This document shows, one piece after another, positions 32,247-41,156 of a stretch of 64,000 nucleotides of DNA. The position numbers were made by a program, and so were the translations under genes. The notes beneath the pieces are model-generated. The model saw nothing but the letters and a program-made list of their open reading frames with translations. It ran no database searches and was not told where the DNA came from. The first letter of the stretch is position 1. The number at the start of each line of letters is the position of its first letter. The DNA lies in the NCBI GenBank assembly GCA_009829735.1, contig CM020620.1, forward strand, positions 5,970,593 through 6,034,592. Reading direction: 5' to 3'. This stretch comes from Pyropia yezoensis. Its lineage: Eukaryota > Rhodophyta > Bangiophyceae > Bangiales > Bangiaceae.

Positions 32247-32715
32247 TGTGGCAGTATTGACCCCCAGGTAGGGGGGCAACACGTGCCATGCAAGGGGCGG
32301 CAGGCCACTAGCCTGACCCGTTCCTCCCCCTGCATTTTGGTCCATATTCCCTAAGTTTGGGATAGTTTTCTTAGTAGTAAATCCAACTTGGATTTGAGGG
32401 TTTTCAGCATCTATCGTCTTGAATTTTCGTGTGGCCCGGTGGGCAGGTGCTGGGGTGGGAGATTCTGAGTGGCGGGATTCTGAGGGGACCCAAGGGGGAT
32501 AAGGTGAGGGACAGCGGGGCTTGGCCTTGCTTCCCCGTCCCGACCAAGAAACTGTTGGCCCACACACCATCTTCTTGTTTGTCAGTGGGGGGATTGCCCC
32601 ACAACGGGGATAGAGTGTGTGCGACTTGCACTTCTTCCGGTTCCCCCGACACGGGAGGCAGCCCTTGTGCACCGCCCCAACTTGGGTGTCGCGTGTGCGA
32701 GTGGTTTTTGCCACA
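32247..32715 (+). repeat. RT-C 3' LTR
   Basis: 469 bp, with two mismatches against 12519-12987. It is followed by TCTCC, the second target duplication copy. Confidence 0.95.
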
Positions 32716-33000
32716 TCTCCCTCGCGCTGGTGGTGTTGGCGGTGGCGCCCCCCAAGCTCCTCCCTGGCGTGCGGCCGGCACCAGCGCGCGTGCGCCCGCC
32801 GGTTCTTCTCTGCCCGGCGCTGGTGGTGCTGGTGGTGGCCTCCCCCCAGCTCCTCCACGTCGTACGGCCGGCGCCGGTGTGCGTGCGTCCTCGGGTCCGT
32901 CTCCCAGTCGCCCCGGTCGTGCCGGCGGTCGCGCTCCCCCAGCTCCTCCCCGGTGCGCCGATGGCACCAGTGTGCGTGCGCCCACTGTCTGTGTTCTCTC
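32716..33000 (+). repeat. 93-bp tandem repeat inside the accessory gene (right part)
   Basis: Imperfect units of about 90-93 bp, each containing GCTGGTGGT...CCCCAAGCTCCTCC and ending near CGCCCGCCGG, run from about 12240 to 12518 and resume here. RT-C inserted in the array. The array is read in frame and encodes a repeated Gly/Pro/Ala/Arg segment of about 31 aa. Confidence 0.65.
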
Positions 33001-34369
33001 GATACCGGGAGACGGGGGCATTCACCCGCCTCCCCACCCTGCACGTCCCGTCTGGTGCGCCGGTGGACCGGGTCAGCATACAACCGGTCAACTCTCTATC
33101 GATGACAATATTGATGGTGATGGCGATGAGTGTGACCGCGATCATGTTGGCGATGGAGCACCTGACGCTGGGGTTGACAATGGGGCTGCCGCCCTCCCAG
33201 CCACCACAAGTGGCGCTGCTGTTGGGGAGGAGCAGGAAGACGCAGGTGACGACGTCGACGTGGCATCTAGTTTTACGTGTGCTAAAGACGCCGACGCTTA
33301 CTACTTTTCGGATGTCCTTGTCGAAGTTGTGAGGCGCTATCACGACCTTGTGTTTCGACGAGCTGAAAGACATCAAGGGAAAGGGAAGGCAAAACAACTT
33401 CATCTTGCAAACGTGGCACCCCATTTCACGAAAACCGATGAGTACGTAATGGCGCGGGGGATGGACAAGCGTGCGGTTAGTCGACTAGTAGCCGCCGCCT
33501 TTAAATTGTACAAGCAGTCGACCACACTGCGAGTGCAGAGCACGGGGCTGGCGCCGGATGAGGTGGAGACCAAGGTCGATGCGCAGCTGACGAAGCAGGC
33601 GGGCTACTGGCGGGCGACGTTGGAGGAGACGAAGACAATGATCGATTATGTGCACGAGGCGCTCCCTCTCGTCGGCGGCGTCGTGCGCTCTGTGGACTCT
33701 TTTGAGGGGTCACCTCCGGATGACGTCAGCCCCCCCGAGGTTGACCTGGTTGGTGGGGGTAGCGGCGCTGAGGGGTCCGAAGAGGCAGACGGGTCCTCTG
33801 ATGGCGAGGATACTCAACCGGCGGACCGCAATGCGCCCCTCCCGCCCGTACCTGGAGCCAGCGGGCGGTCCCTCCGGGCGGCCAAGGCTGATGCTGCTGC
33901 GGGGGGGCTGTTTCCTGAGGCAGCTGAATTGATCAAAACCATTACGCGCTCGACCGCTGACTCGGGTCGGCGGTTTGACGCCAAGCAGCAGACAAAGCGC
34001 ATGAGCGAGCAGACTAAGCGCATCGACGCGTTGTCTCGTTTGGTGGACAACCACCCCGACAACCCCGTCTTCATTGAACTGCTGTGGAAGGTCATTGACG
34101 GGGAGGCCAACGAGGGAGCTGGTCGGGCACGGGGTGGGAGCGCGGAACGAGGTTACGGGGGGAGTGGGCATTCTGGTGCATCAGCGGGCGATACGAGCGC
34201 TGGGGCATCAAGCCGAGATACGGAGTTGGGTGGGGGAGGTTGCGGGGAGGGGATTGGCGATGTGGGCGGGGGGGGGGGAGTGGACTTGCGCGAGGAGGGC
34301 ACGTGGGGGGGGGGACCCGCCGGGGGGGCGGTCGGTGCGGGTGGTGCGGACCGGGAAAGTGTTGCTTGA
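32721..34369 (+). pseudogene. Harbinger accessory gene, fragment 3 (C-terminal, DNA-binding-like)
   Basis: After removal of RT-C the frame joins fragment 2 in the middle of a repeat unit. It runs through the rest of the Gly/Pro repeats, an acidic stretch, and then a conserved-looking helical region (about 33270-33660) with spaced aromatic residues (for example DADAYYFSDVLVEVVRRY). A charged linker and a second helical segment near 33930-34110 follow, then a Gly-rich tail and TGA at 34367. Harbinger elements typically carry a second gene for a Myb/trihelix-like protein that helps the transposase bind DNA. Position and helical character fit, but I do not see a diagnostic tryptophan pattern, so the family is inferred. 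A 5' truncated product could still arise from internal ATGs. Confidence 0.6.
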
Positions 34370-34477
34370 GCTGCTAGGGTGCTCGCGACTGGTGTTTGCC
34401 GTACTTGACGCTTTTTTGTGTGGGATGGTGCATGATCGTATGCATTTTGTCATTTGTGGTTTCTGGTTGTCGCAATT

Positions 34478-34498
34478 TGCATGTGTTTAGCACATGCA
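34478..34498. terminator. Hairpin between convergent Harbinger genes
   Basis: The inverted repeat TGCATGTG-TTTAG-CACATGCA lies in the AT-richer 413-bp gap between the tail-to-tail accessory gene and transposase gene. No other gene is seen in this gap. A transcript-end role is inferred from position. Confidence 0.35.
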
Positions 34499-34782
34499 CA
34501 CCAGGCGTACTTCTTTGCCGATTTTTGGACCGGAAAAGGTGTGACGACGCTGTGTCCCGTGGCAGTGAGCGTATCATCCGGGTAAGGAGACGTCGTGGGA
34601 TTTTCTCATACTAGAGCAGGCCCACAAAGAAGCACAGTTGGCCTGCTCCCGCATGGTGCCACGCCCCAAGTATCCCGCACGCCCTCGACACCCCCATAAA
34701 GCATGACTGCGTTCCTTCGGACCACGGAGAAAATGGCAGGTGCCGTCTGCCGAGTTCATTCACCAGCTACTTCCCACATCAT

Positions 34783-36435
34783 CTATGGTTGCCGCTCTGC
34801 AAGAAACGATCCGTTTGCCCGCATGAAAGCACACACCCTCTCTTGGACCGCCTCCCGGGCCCCCAACACGCCGCTGCCGAGGGACTCAAGAGTGGAGGGC
34901 GGACCCTCATCTTCCTGCACACGCTCCAGAGCACCGTCATTCTCCGCCTTGTATATGTTAAGCAGAACACAACAGGCCAAAATCCACTCAGTCGCATGAG
35001 CAAACGCCTTGTCACTACCTATCCCCGGTCGCAGCTCCTTCAGGCTGCAGAAGCGCCCCTTGAGAATGCCGATAGTGTGCTCAGAGCGCACACGAAGACA
35101 AGCCACCTGATAGTTGTACTTTCGCCGATTGGGGGTGGTGGATTCCGGTCCTTTGTACGGACCAAGTACCCGGTCAGTGTACTTCATACCCTTGTCGCCG
35201 AGCAAGTCCTCCCCATCCGAAAAAAAAGATGAAGGATACTTGTGCCAGTTTGCCCGCGTCTGGGCGAAGGAGTCGGGGGCGGCTCCCGTACACCCCTGAA
35301 CAACGCTGATGATGCGGTCGTCCCAGTCGCACGTGATGACCGCGTTTAGACTGTACCTGCCTTTCCTGTCATAATAAGCCCAAGGATGCAGAGCAGGTGC
35401 GTAGGCCAAAGGAATTGTGGTGCCGTCAGTAGCTCCGATGCTCCCGTCAAATCCATAGCGACTTCCGGCCCAAGTGGACAAGTCGTGTCGCCTGTCTGCA
35501 TTCAGCCACACAATACACGATGGAGCGAGTCGCTTGATACCGCTGATCACCCTCCTGGTGCTCTTCACCACCGCCCCAACCGACACACCAAAGAGGTCGG
35601 CTACGACCTCCACCCTCGAAGAGTTCCCGTACGTCCCCAGGCGATAAAGAGTCAAAGCTAGCTGAATCTCAAGCGGCAACTGGCTCACTCCTCTGCCATA
35701 AACAAACAGGTCGGTTGCATGGGATCTCAAGAGACCCAGCACATGATCGAAGGTGCTGCGTCTCATGCGCATGTACCCCCGGTATCGCTGAGCGTCCGAC
35801 CGCAAGAGAACACAGTTGTACCATGCACTACTCTTCGCTCGGGGCCCGCGAGATGCGGAGAGGTACCGTCTCATAGTCGCAATGTGGAGAGCATGGGCAG
35901 ACACAGCCCATAAAAACCGAAAGCAGTTCTTCTTAGCTAGACCGTCGATTCTCGGGCCCTGCGGGATCGCGCCCGCCTCGCTCAGGGCCAGGAGCAAAGT
36001 AAAGACCGCAAAGCGAGTCCGCAAACGGGCGAGCACAAGCTTTCGAGCGCTGCGGGTCATCGTGCCTGGGAGAACGGAACAGGTGGCGGGCGATGCAATG
36101 GAGAGGCGCGATAGAGCGAGGAACAGGATGGCGTTGTAACGGACGCAACGAGCGGACGTACGGGAGGGTCGGGGATGCAACGACCGACCAGACGTGAGGG
36201 TAGGGGGGGCGATGGACAAAAAAACAGGGGCTGCATGGTGGGGCACGCGTTTTTCTAGGCTACTTGGAGCTGCCCGCGGCGCGGGTGTGGCAATGCCTCC
36301 CCGCTCTGCGCGCGCAGCCGCGCCGTCCCTCGGTGTGCGCGTGGCATGGCATGGGGTGCGCTGCACACCGCTTGTCACAGCCAGACGGGGAAGCTGCCCC
36401 TGCTTGGGTGACGTCGTTTGCAGTGCGGCGCTCAT
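34783..36435 (-). CDS. PIF/Harbinger DDE transposase
   Basis: A 550-aa protein with the DDE_Tnp_4 (Harbinger) fold signature. The catalytic residues are D337 in ATDGTTIPL, D414 in LLGDKGM and E452 in RSEHTIGILKGRF. A helix-turn-helix-like region lies at about 256-296, before the catalytic domain. The enzyme would cut and rejoin the ends of its own element in the nucleus. The first 125 residues are low-complexity, and the ATG at residue 126 (MTRSARK) may be the real start, which would give about 425 aa, the usual family length. The frame has no stops or shifts. The convergent accessory gene is broken, so mobilisation would need a helper from another copy. Confidence 0.85.
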   Translation of the reverse strand: MSAALQTTSPKQGQLPRLAVTSGVQRTPCHATRTPRDGAAARAERGGIATPAPRAAPSSLEKRVPHHAAPVFLSIAPPTLTSGRSLHPRPSRTSARCVRYNAILFLALSRLSIASPATCSVLPGTMTRSARKLVLARLRTRFAVFTLLLALSEAGAIPQGPRIDGLAKKNCFRFLWAVSAHALHIATMRRYLSASRGPRAKSSAWYNCVLLRSDAQRYRGYMRMRRSTFDHVLGLLRSHATDLFVYGRGVSQLPLEIQLALTLYRLGTYGNSSRVEVVADLFGVSVGAVVKSTRRVISGIKRLAPSCIVWLNADRRHDLSTWAGSRYGFDGSIGATDGTTIPLAYAPALHPWAYYDRKGRYSLNAVITCDWDDRIISVVQGCTGAAPDSFAQTRANWHKYPSSFFSDGEDLLGDKGMKYTDRVLGPYKGPESTTPNRRKYNYQVACLRVRSEHTIGILKGRFCSLKELRPGIGSDKAFAHATEWILACCVLLNIYKAENDGALERVQEDEGPPSTLESLGSGVLGAREAVQERVCAFMRANGSFLAERQP

Positions 36436-37278
36436 ATGTCAGTGCCGTGATCTGTGACGCTTGGCAACGTGGCACAAGGGTTGCGGTATCACGAAGGGGG
36501 GGGGCGGTTTTTTCCAGCCGCATCGTATTTATCGTGAACACCCCCCCTCCCACGCCGCACCCCCCCCCCGGTTTTTCCGGGGGCCCTTCGGCGTCTTCAT
36601 GACTCAACACGGGCATAATGTGAGCCACGAGTAAAGTTTGTGACGAATTTGGAATCACGAACTTTTGAGAGAAATTCTGCCCCTCTGCTTCCCCACCGGA
36701 ACTTGCCATCGTGAAATAGCCTAGTGGACGGGGCCCCCTTCTGGAGGCCTGCAGGCGCCCCCGCGTATGCGCGTGGGCGGGCAAGGGCGGCATGCAGAAC
36801 CTTTGGGGGCATTCGCATAGATCATTAGTAAGTTGGGCCCAGCGAATGGCAGCTGGTCTCATTGGGTTGCCATTCGCCCGAATGAGGCGGATTCCATTGG
36901 AGAGCTCCCGAGAAAGGGTTGTACGGCACAGAGCCAGTGGAGAGCTTCCATCTTCAGGTCCTGGTGAGTTATTGTCCGTAGATTTCTTGCACACGTATTA
37001 ATTTGTCGTAAGTCTATCCGAAGCATGTTCGGATTCGGAAACCCGAATTACGCCGTATTCGCCGAACTGTGGAGTGATTCGGGTGTAACGAAGCAACCCA
37101 CAGTTTTGGGCGGGTAGAAGTACATTTTGGGTCGTGACAGTAAGGTAAGTACCATGATAGCAGTTATGAATGTCTGTGTTCTTGACAAGTACTCTCAAGA
37201 ACATTTTTACGAGGTGTTGACCAGGACGCAAAGTTGACCCCATTCCAAGGTGATATTTGTTCCTCAAGGGACTGCGGT
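36436..37278. other. Harbinger right end and AT-richer spacer
   Basis: No gene is supported. Contains candidate transposon ends (GTGAA-type motifs ending near 36538 and 36715), a perfect 10-bp inverted repeat GCGAATGGCA/TGCCATTCGC (36842-36877), and two hairpins around 37017-37050 (TCCGAA/TTCGGA and ATTCGG/CCGAAT). Base composition is much less GC-rich than the flanks. Confidence 0.5.
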
Positions 37279-37620
37279 ACATATTGCAGTTCTCCTAATT
37301 TTGGCCGATCCCGACAAGAACAAGAACAATGGTCCACTGACCAATGACATGCCTCACAGGATGCCTCTCTGACTAATGAGAGCTCCGAATCAGCCTCCAT
37401 TGTTGTGCAAACAGTAAGATCTGCGACTTTCCCGGGACTCCGAGCACATGGAGGGGAGAACCCGAGTGGAACAGACTTCAAGACAAGCTGGACAACTGTT
37501 CCGGAGAGGAGCGAGCCGATGTGGGGAGAATCTTCGGCGATCTCAGCCGAGAGATTAACAGTGTTTGGACCAATTAACGATTGGTAAGGATCGGCCAAAA
37601 TTGGGAGAACAGCAATATGT
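37279..37620. mobile_element. MITE-like element with 33-bp terminal inverted repeats
   Basis: The ends at 37279-37311 and 37588-37620 are inverted copies with two mismatches in 33 bp (left end begins ACATATTGCAGTTCTCC). The 342-bp element has no coding capacity. I could not find a convincing target duplication, so the superfamily is undetermined. Confidence 0.8.
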
Positions 37621-37756
37621 GTGACGAACCGAATGCAACCCAAAAGCACATCCCTCCCTCGGGGCGGTTGCGCCGAGCCACTGTCACGTCGACGTCTCGT
37701 GTTCTCCGCCGCCACCCTCCCGTCGAGCACGCCCTCACCCCGACGGCACAGCACGG

Positions 37757-38896
37757 TCACGCCGCCTTCTTGGCCCCCCCCACCGTCAGCTGCCCCTCCT
37801 CCACCGTTGACTTGACAAACGAGTAGACCGACCCGAGAGTGCCGTACCCATCCTCGCGGCTGTGCTCGTGGGGGCGGTCGGCAAAGTAGCGCAGCATCTC
37901 GCGCACCTCGTAGTTGTTGCGGGCGCCAAAGTTGGACCGCCACAGCCGGCGGGATAGCTCGTCCGATAGGCCCCCGCGGTTGCGGCCCGCCCGCCCCGCC
38001 TGAACGAGCAGGGCGGCAAGGCCCGCCACCAGCGGGCACGCCATGGACGTGCCCTGCAGCTGCTCATAGTCGCGACCGGGGCGGGTGCCCCGGCGGTCGC
38101 GGTAGGGGGCGCCGCGGGCGTACGTGCTAAACGTCTCACCGGGGGCCATCAGGTCCAGCTCCCCGCCCATGCTGCTAAACGACGACCGCTTGCCCGCGTC
38201 GTCGTGGGACGCAACGGTAATGACGCCGCCATAAGAGCCCGGCGGGTTGATCTCGTTGAGCGACGACCGGCGGCCCGCGTTGCCCGCCGCGACCACCACT
38301 ACAATGCCCGCCGCCAGAGCCTCTTGGATGGCCTTGTACTGGTCCGCAGAGGGGCTGCTAAAGCGCTCATAGTCCGTGTCGTCGGCGCCGCTGCCGAGCG
38401 ACATGCTAATCACGTCCACCCCCTTCGCAATTGCGTGGCGGATGCCCGCCACAATCCACTGGAGCCGCCCACTCCCATCATCCCCGAGCACCTTGATGGG
38501 TACAATCGTCGACCGCGACGCGATGCCACTCATCACAGCGCCCACATCCTCGGCCGCAATAATGCCCGCGCAGTGGGTACCGTGGCCCTGCCGGTCGGTC
38601 ACGTCGGTGGGGTCGCCACTGCTGGTAAAGTTGCGCGCGGCCGACATGTCCAGCCGATTGACAAGCGCGGGGTGGCCTGCGTCAATGCCCGTGTCCAGCA
38701 CGGCGACCCGGACCCCCTCCCCGTCGAGGCCACGAAAGATGGGCGCCGCCTCCACATCGTCCTTGCCCTGGGTCTGGGTGTACCGGATGAGGTTGCGCTG
38801 GGTGGGACCCTCCCCAGGCGCGGGGCTGGTGTACTCCAGGAAGGGCAGCTGCACGACGGGGTCCGTCGAACCCGCCTCTGCCCCTTCAGACGCCAT
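37757..38896 (-). CDS. Subtilisin-family (S8) serine protease
   Basis: A 379-aa intronless gene. The catalytic triad is visible as D68 (VAVLDTGID), H105 (GHGTHCAG) and S284 (GTSMACPLVAG), with oxyanion-hole N206 (AAGNAG), all in the canonical order for peptidase S8. The ATG at 38896 gives an N-terminus with no hydrophobic signal. Only about 60 residues precede the catalytic domain, too few for a full inhibitory propeptide, so the enzyme looks intracellular, or the true first exon is missing. The overall motif set is closest to proteinase K or bacterial-type intracellular subtilases. Substrate unknown. Confidence 0.93.
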   Translation of the reverse strand: MASEGAEAGSTDPVVQLPFLEYTSPAPGEGPTQRNLIRYTQTQGKDDVEAAPIFRGLDGEGVRVAVLDTGIDAGHPALVNRLDMSAARNFTSSGDPTDVTDRQGHGTHCAGIIAAEDVGAVMSGIASRSTIVPIKVLGDDGSGRLQWIVAGIRHAIAKGVDVISMSLGSGADDTDYERFSSPSADQYKAIQEALAAGIVVVVAAGNAGRRSSLNEINPPGSYGGVITVASHDDAGKRSSFSSMGGELDLMAPGETFSTYARGAPYRDRRGTRPGRDYEQLQGTSMACPLVAGLAALLVQAGRAGRNRGGLSDELSRRLWRSNFGARNNYEVREMLRYFADRPHEHSREDGYGTLGSVYSFVKSTVEEGQLTVGGAKKAA

Positions 38897-41156
38897 GGCG
38901 CAGCCGGGGAGCGATGAGGGGAAACGGGGGCGCGGGGAGTGCTCCGCTCTAGAGACACGCGAACCGGATGCGGGGGGGGCTGCTCACGCCAGTGGGGAGT
39001 ATACAAGTGCCACAGTGCCGCCACAACCCCACCGAGCAACGCCCGTGCCCTCGACGGAGCTTATATAGAGGAAGACCCGCGGTCCGTCCCCTCCCACTTG
39101 CCGCGAGCGCTGATCCCACTCCCCTCAGCAGAGCGCAGCAGCGGGTGTGCTGGAGGTGCACCAGCCACCGCCCTTCCCCTGGGGGCGCCCCTGAGGTCGC
39201 TCGCATCCAGCGAAGCACACGACGCAAATCGCTGTGCTGTCTCCAACCAAAACGAGGCAGCCCCCGCTGGGAACCCAGGCAACAAGGTCCGCGCTGCCAT
39301 CTGCCAGCGCACCTGTCCCCCCCGGTCGCCTAACCGGCCGCACCTCCCAGGTAGCTTTCCCAGCGTCGCCAAAAAGAAAACGCGGGGGCGGTACTAGCCG
39401 GGGAGACGTGGCTGGGCGCCACGCAGCCGCGCGCGAGCGCGGCTGACCCCCCCCCCCCGCCCACACGACCTCGCTTATGCTGCTTCTTTATTGCATCCAG
39501 CAGAGAGGGCTTTCGCTGCCCTCTCCAGAGCCCACCACGCGTTGCAGCCCAGGCGATCATCGCTCCATCCGGCGCATTGCTACGATTGGTCGAGCCGTTC
39601 GGGGTCAGTCGCCCCTGTCACGTCCCCTGCATATCTTCTTGTGGGCGGGCGCGCCAGCACGCCGGTGCTCCCACGCCTCACGGTCACTGCTGGGGACAGC
39701 CGTCCGGAGGGGGGGGGCGGGGTTGCGCGTGGTAGAAGACAGGCTTGCTCGTATGTGCTGGCCAGCAGATTGGCGAGGCCTGCAAGTATGATTGTGCAAA
39801 CCCGGGGCGCTCGGCGGCGCGTTGCTTCGGCGTGGTTGACCATCCCCCACCCCTGATCTGCCAGCTGGCAGGGGATCACCATGTCTGGATTATTAGCCAT
39901 GCGAGGCGGGGCGGTGTCATGGTGGGCTGGACTATGCGCTCCAGTGAAAGCAGGCGGAGGCGCACCGTGCAGACGGCCTGTCCGCCGCGCCCCACCCCGT
40001 CCTGCCCGCCGCAGGACCGTGGCCACGAAGGCGCCGCCGTGGCGCGCTACCCACCACCAACGCCGCGGCGCCGTGTGTCTACGACTTTGTATCATACGTG
40101 CCAGCTGGGCGAAGTGAGATTCGTGCGGTGACGGGTCAACCTTCTCCGCAGCGCATGCCCCCCCCGACCCGATCGCGGCCACGTCGACACAGCACGCCGA
40201 CGGGGGAGGGGCGGAATTGACCGCGATGCATGGTCATTCTTGTTGTCCCCGTCCGTCGCCACCTTGGGAGGTCGCCCCCGCCAGTTGCCGCCGGCGTCTC
40301 TTCTGGCGGGATCCGTCGGGGGCCTCGGCGGCTGTGGCTGTTTCGGTGCGGTGGCACAGCCGCAGCCTTGTTTTTCGGTGGCGCACGTCTACTGCCGACG
40401 CCGTCGCCGCCACCGTTGCTTGCTCTGTTGTGGTGGTGGCCAACAAAAAGGGGCAGCAGCGCGAAGAGAGGCTGAAGGCGGGAATGGAGACGGGTGTGCC
40501 GGGTGGGTGACCCGGAGGGTGACAGCTGGCGGTGGCGCGACGGAGAGAACTTCCCATGATGGAAAATCGCTGGTAAGCCTTTCGACCCCCCCCCCGCTCG
40601 ACCCCCCACCCCACCCCGACTCCACCGCCCCACAACCCAACCCAGCCGCAGGCGCGCGCCCCGCGTCGTCCCATTCCCCTTCGAGCTTCACGCACCCCAC
40701 AGTCAACCCCCCTCATCCCTCTCCCCAGTCAACCCCCCCAGACACACCCCAGTCAACCCCCTCCCCAGTACTCGCCAGTAGCACCCAACGCGGGGGCTGA
40801 ATCAGCTCGGTGACGGGTGGCGACACGGCGCGGACGTCGCACGGTGGCCGCAACAAGGACGGCGGCATGTTCCGCGTCGACGCCACCGGCTATGCCCAGC
40901 ACGCGTCCGTCAATGGCGGCGCGGGCGTCCCCGGGACCCTCTCCCCAATCAACTCCCTCCCATGTCAACGCCCTCCCATGTCAACCCCTTCTTCGTCATA
41001 CTCGCCCGGCTCGTTGCGCGGCCAGTCATTGATGAACACCTCCCGGGAGCCGTTGTCATCGGGTGACCCGCCGCCGCCGCCGTCATCCGCCCCCCCTCCC
41101 CTCAGTCTACCCCCCCTCCCGCCCCCCCAGACCAAAACCATCCCTCCCCCACCCAG
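38897..41156. other. GC-rich spacer between the protease and RING genes
   Basis: No gene is supported. The protease promoter should lie at 38897-39100. Pyrimidine-rich sequence at 40570-41160 contains many copies of the short motif AGTCAACCCC. Open frames here are low-complexity and lack family similarity I can recognise. Confidence 0.45.

Larger units (their letters stand above)
12519..32715 (+). mobile_element. RT-C: chromoviral Ty3/gypsy LTR retrotransposon, second family, with RT-B nested inside
   Basis: The LTRs are 469 bp (12519-12987 and 32247-32715), start TGTGGCA and end TGCCACA, and differ at only two positions. The duplication TCTCC flanks the element (12514-12518 and 32716-32720). 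Without RT-B and one copy of AAAGT it is 9,349 bp. Order: primer site, gag, pol with a C-terminal chromodomain, antisense ORF3, polypurine tract. Its coding frames carry many stops and frameshifts, despite the young LTRs. Confidence 0.95.
315..36715. mobile_element. PIF/Harbinger-type DNA transposon, split by nested retrotransposons
   Basis: The element is defined by two convergent genes: a DDE transposase on the minus strand (34783-36435) and an accessory gene on the plus strand whose start codon lies at 1094 and whose stop lies at 34367. Removing the retrotransposons leaves about 5.5 kb. The ends are uncertain. The left end is placed at the motif TTCACGAT at 315. The right end is either its inverted copy ending at 36715 or another ending near 36538. 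These match over only 8-13 bases and I see no clear 3-bp target duplication, so treat both borders as approximate. The two-gene layout is typical of the Harbinger superfamily. Confidence 0.55.

Noticed and set aside
12519-32715. Reassigned genetic code (TAA/TAG read as Gln) in RT-C
   Set aside because: Host genes here end in TAA and TAG, and Gln is encoded mostly by CAA/CAG in RT-C itself. If TAR meant Gln it should be much more frequent. Point mutation is simpler.
39580-40182. 200-aa minus-strand frame beside the protease gene
   Set aside because: Composition is fair in its second half but there is no family similarity, and the frame is explained by general GC bias.
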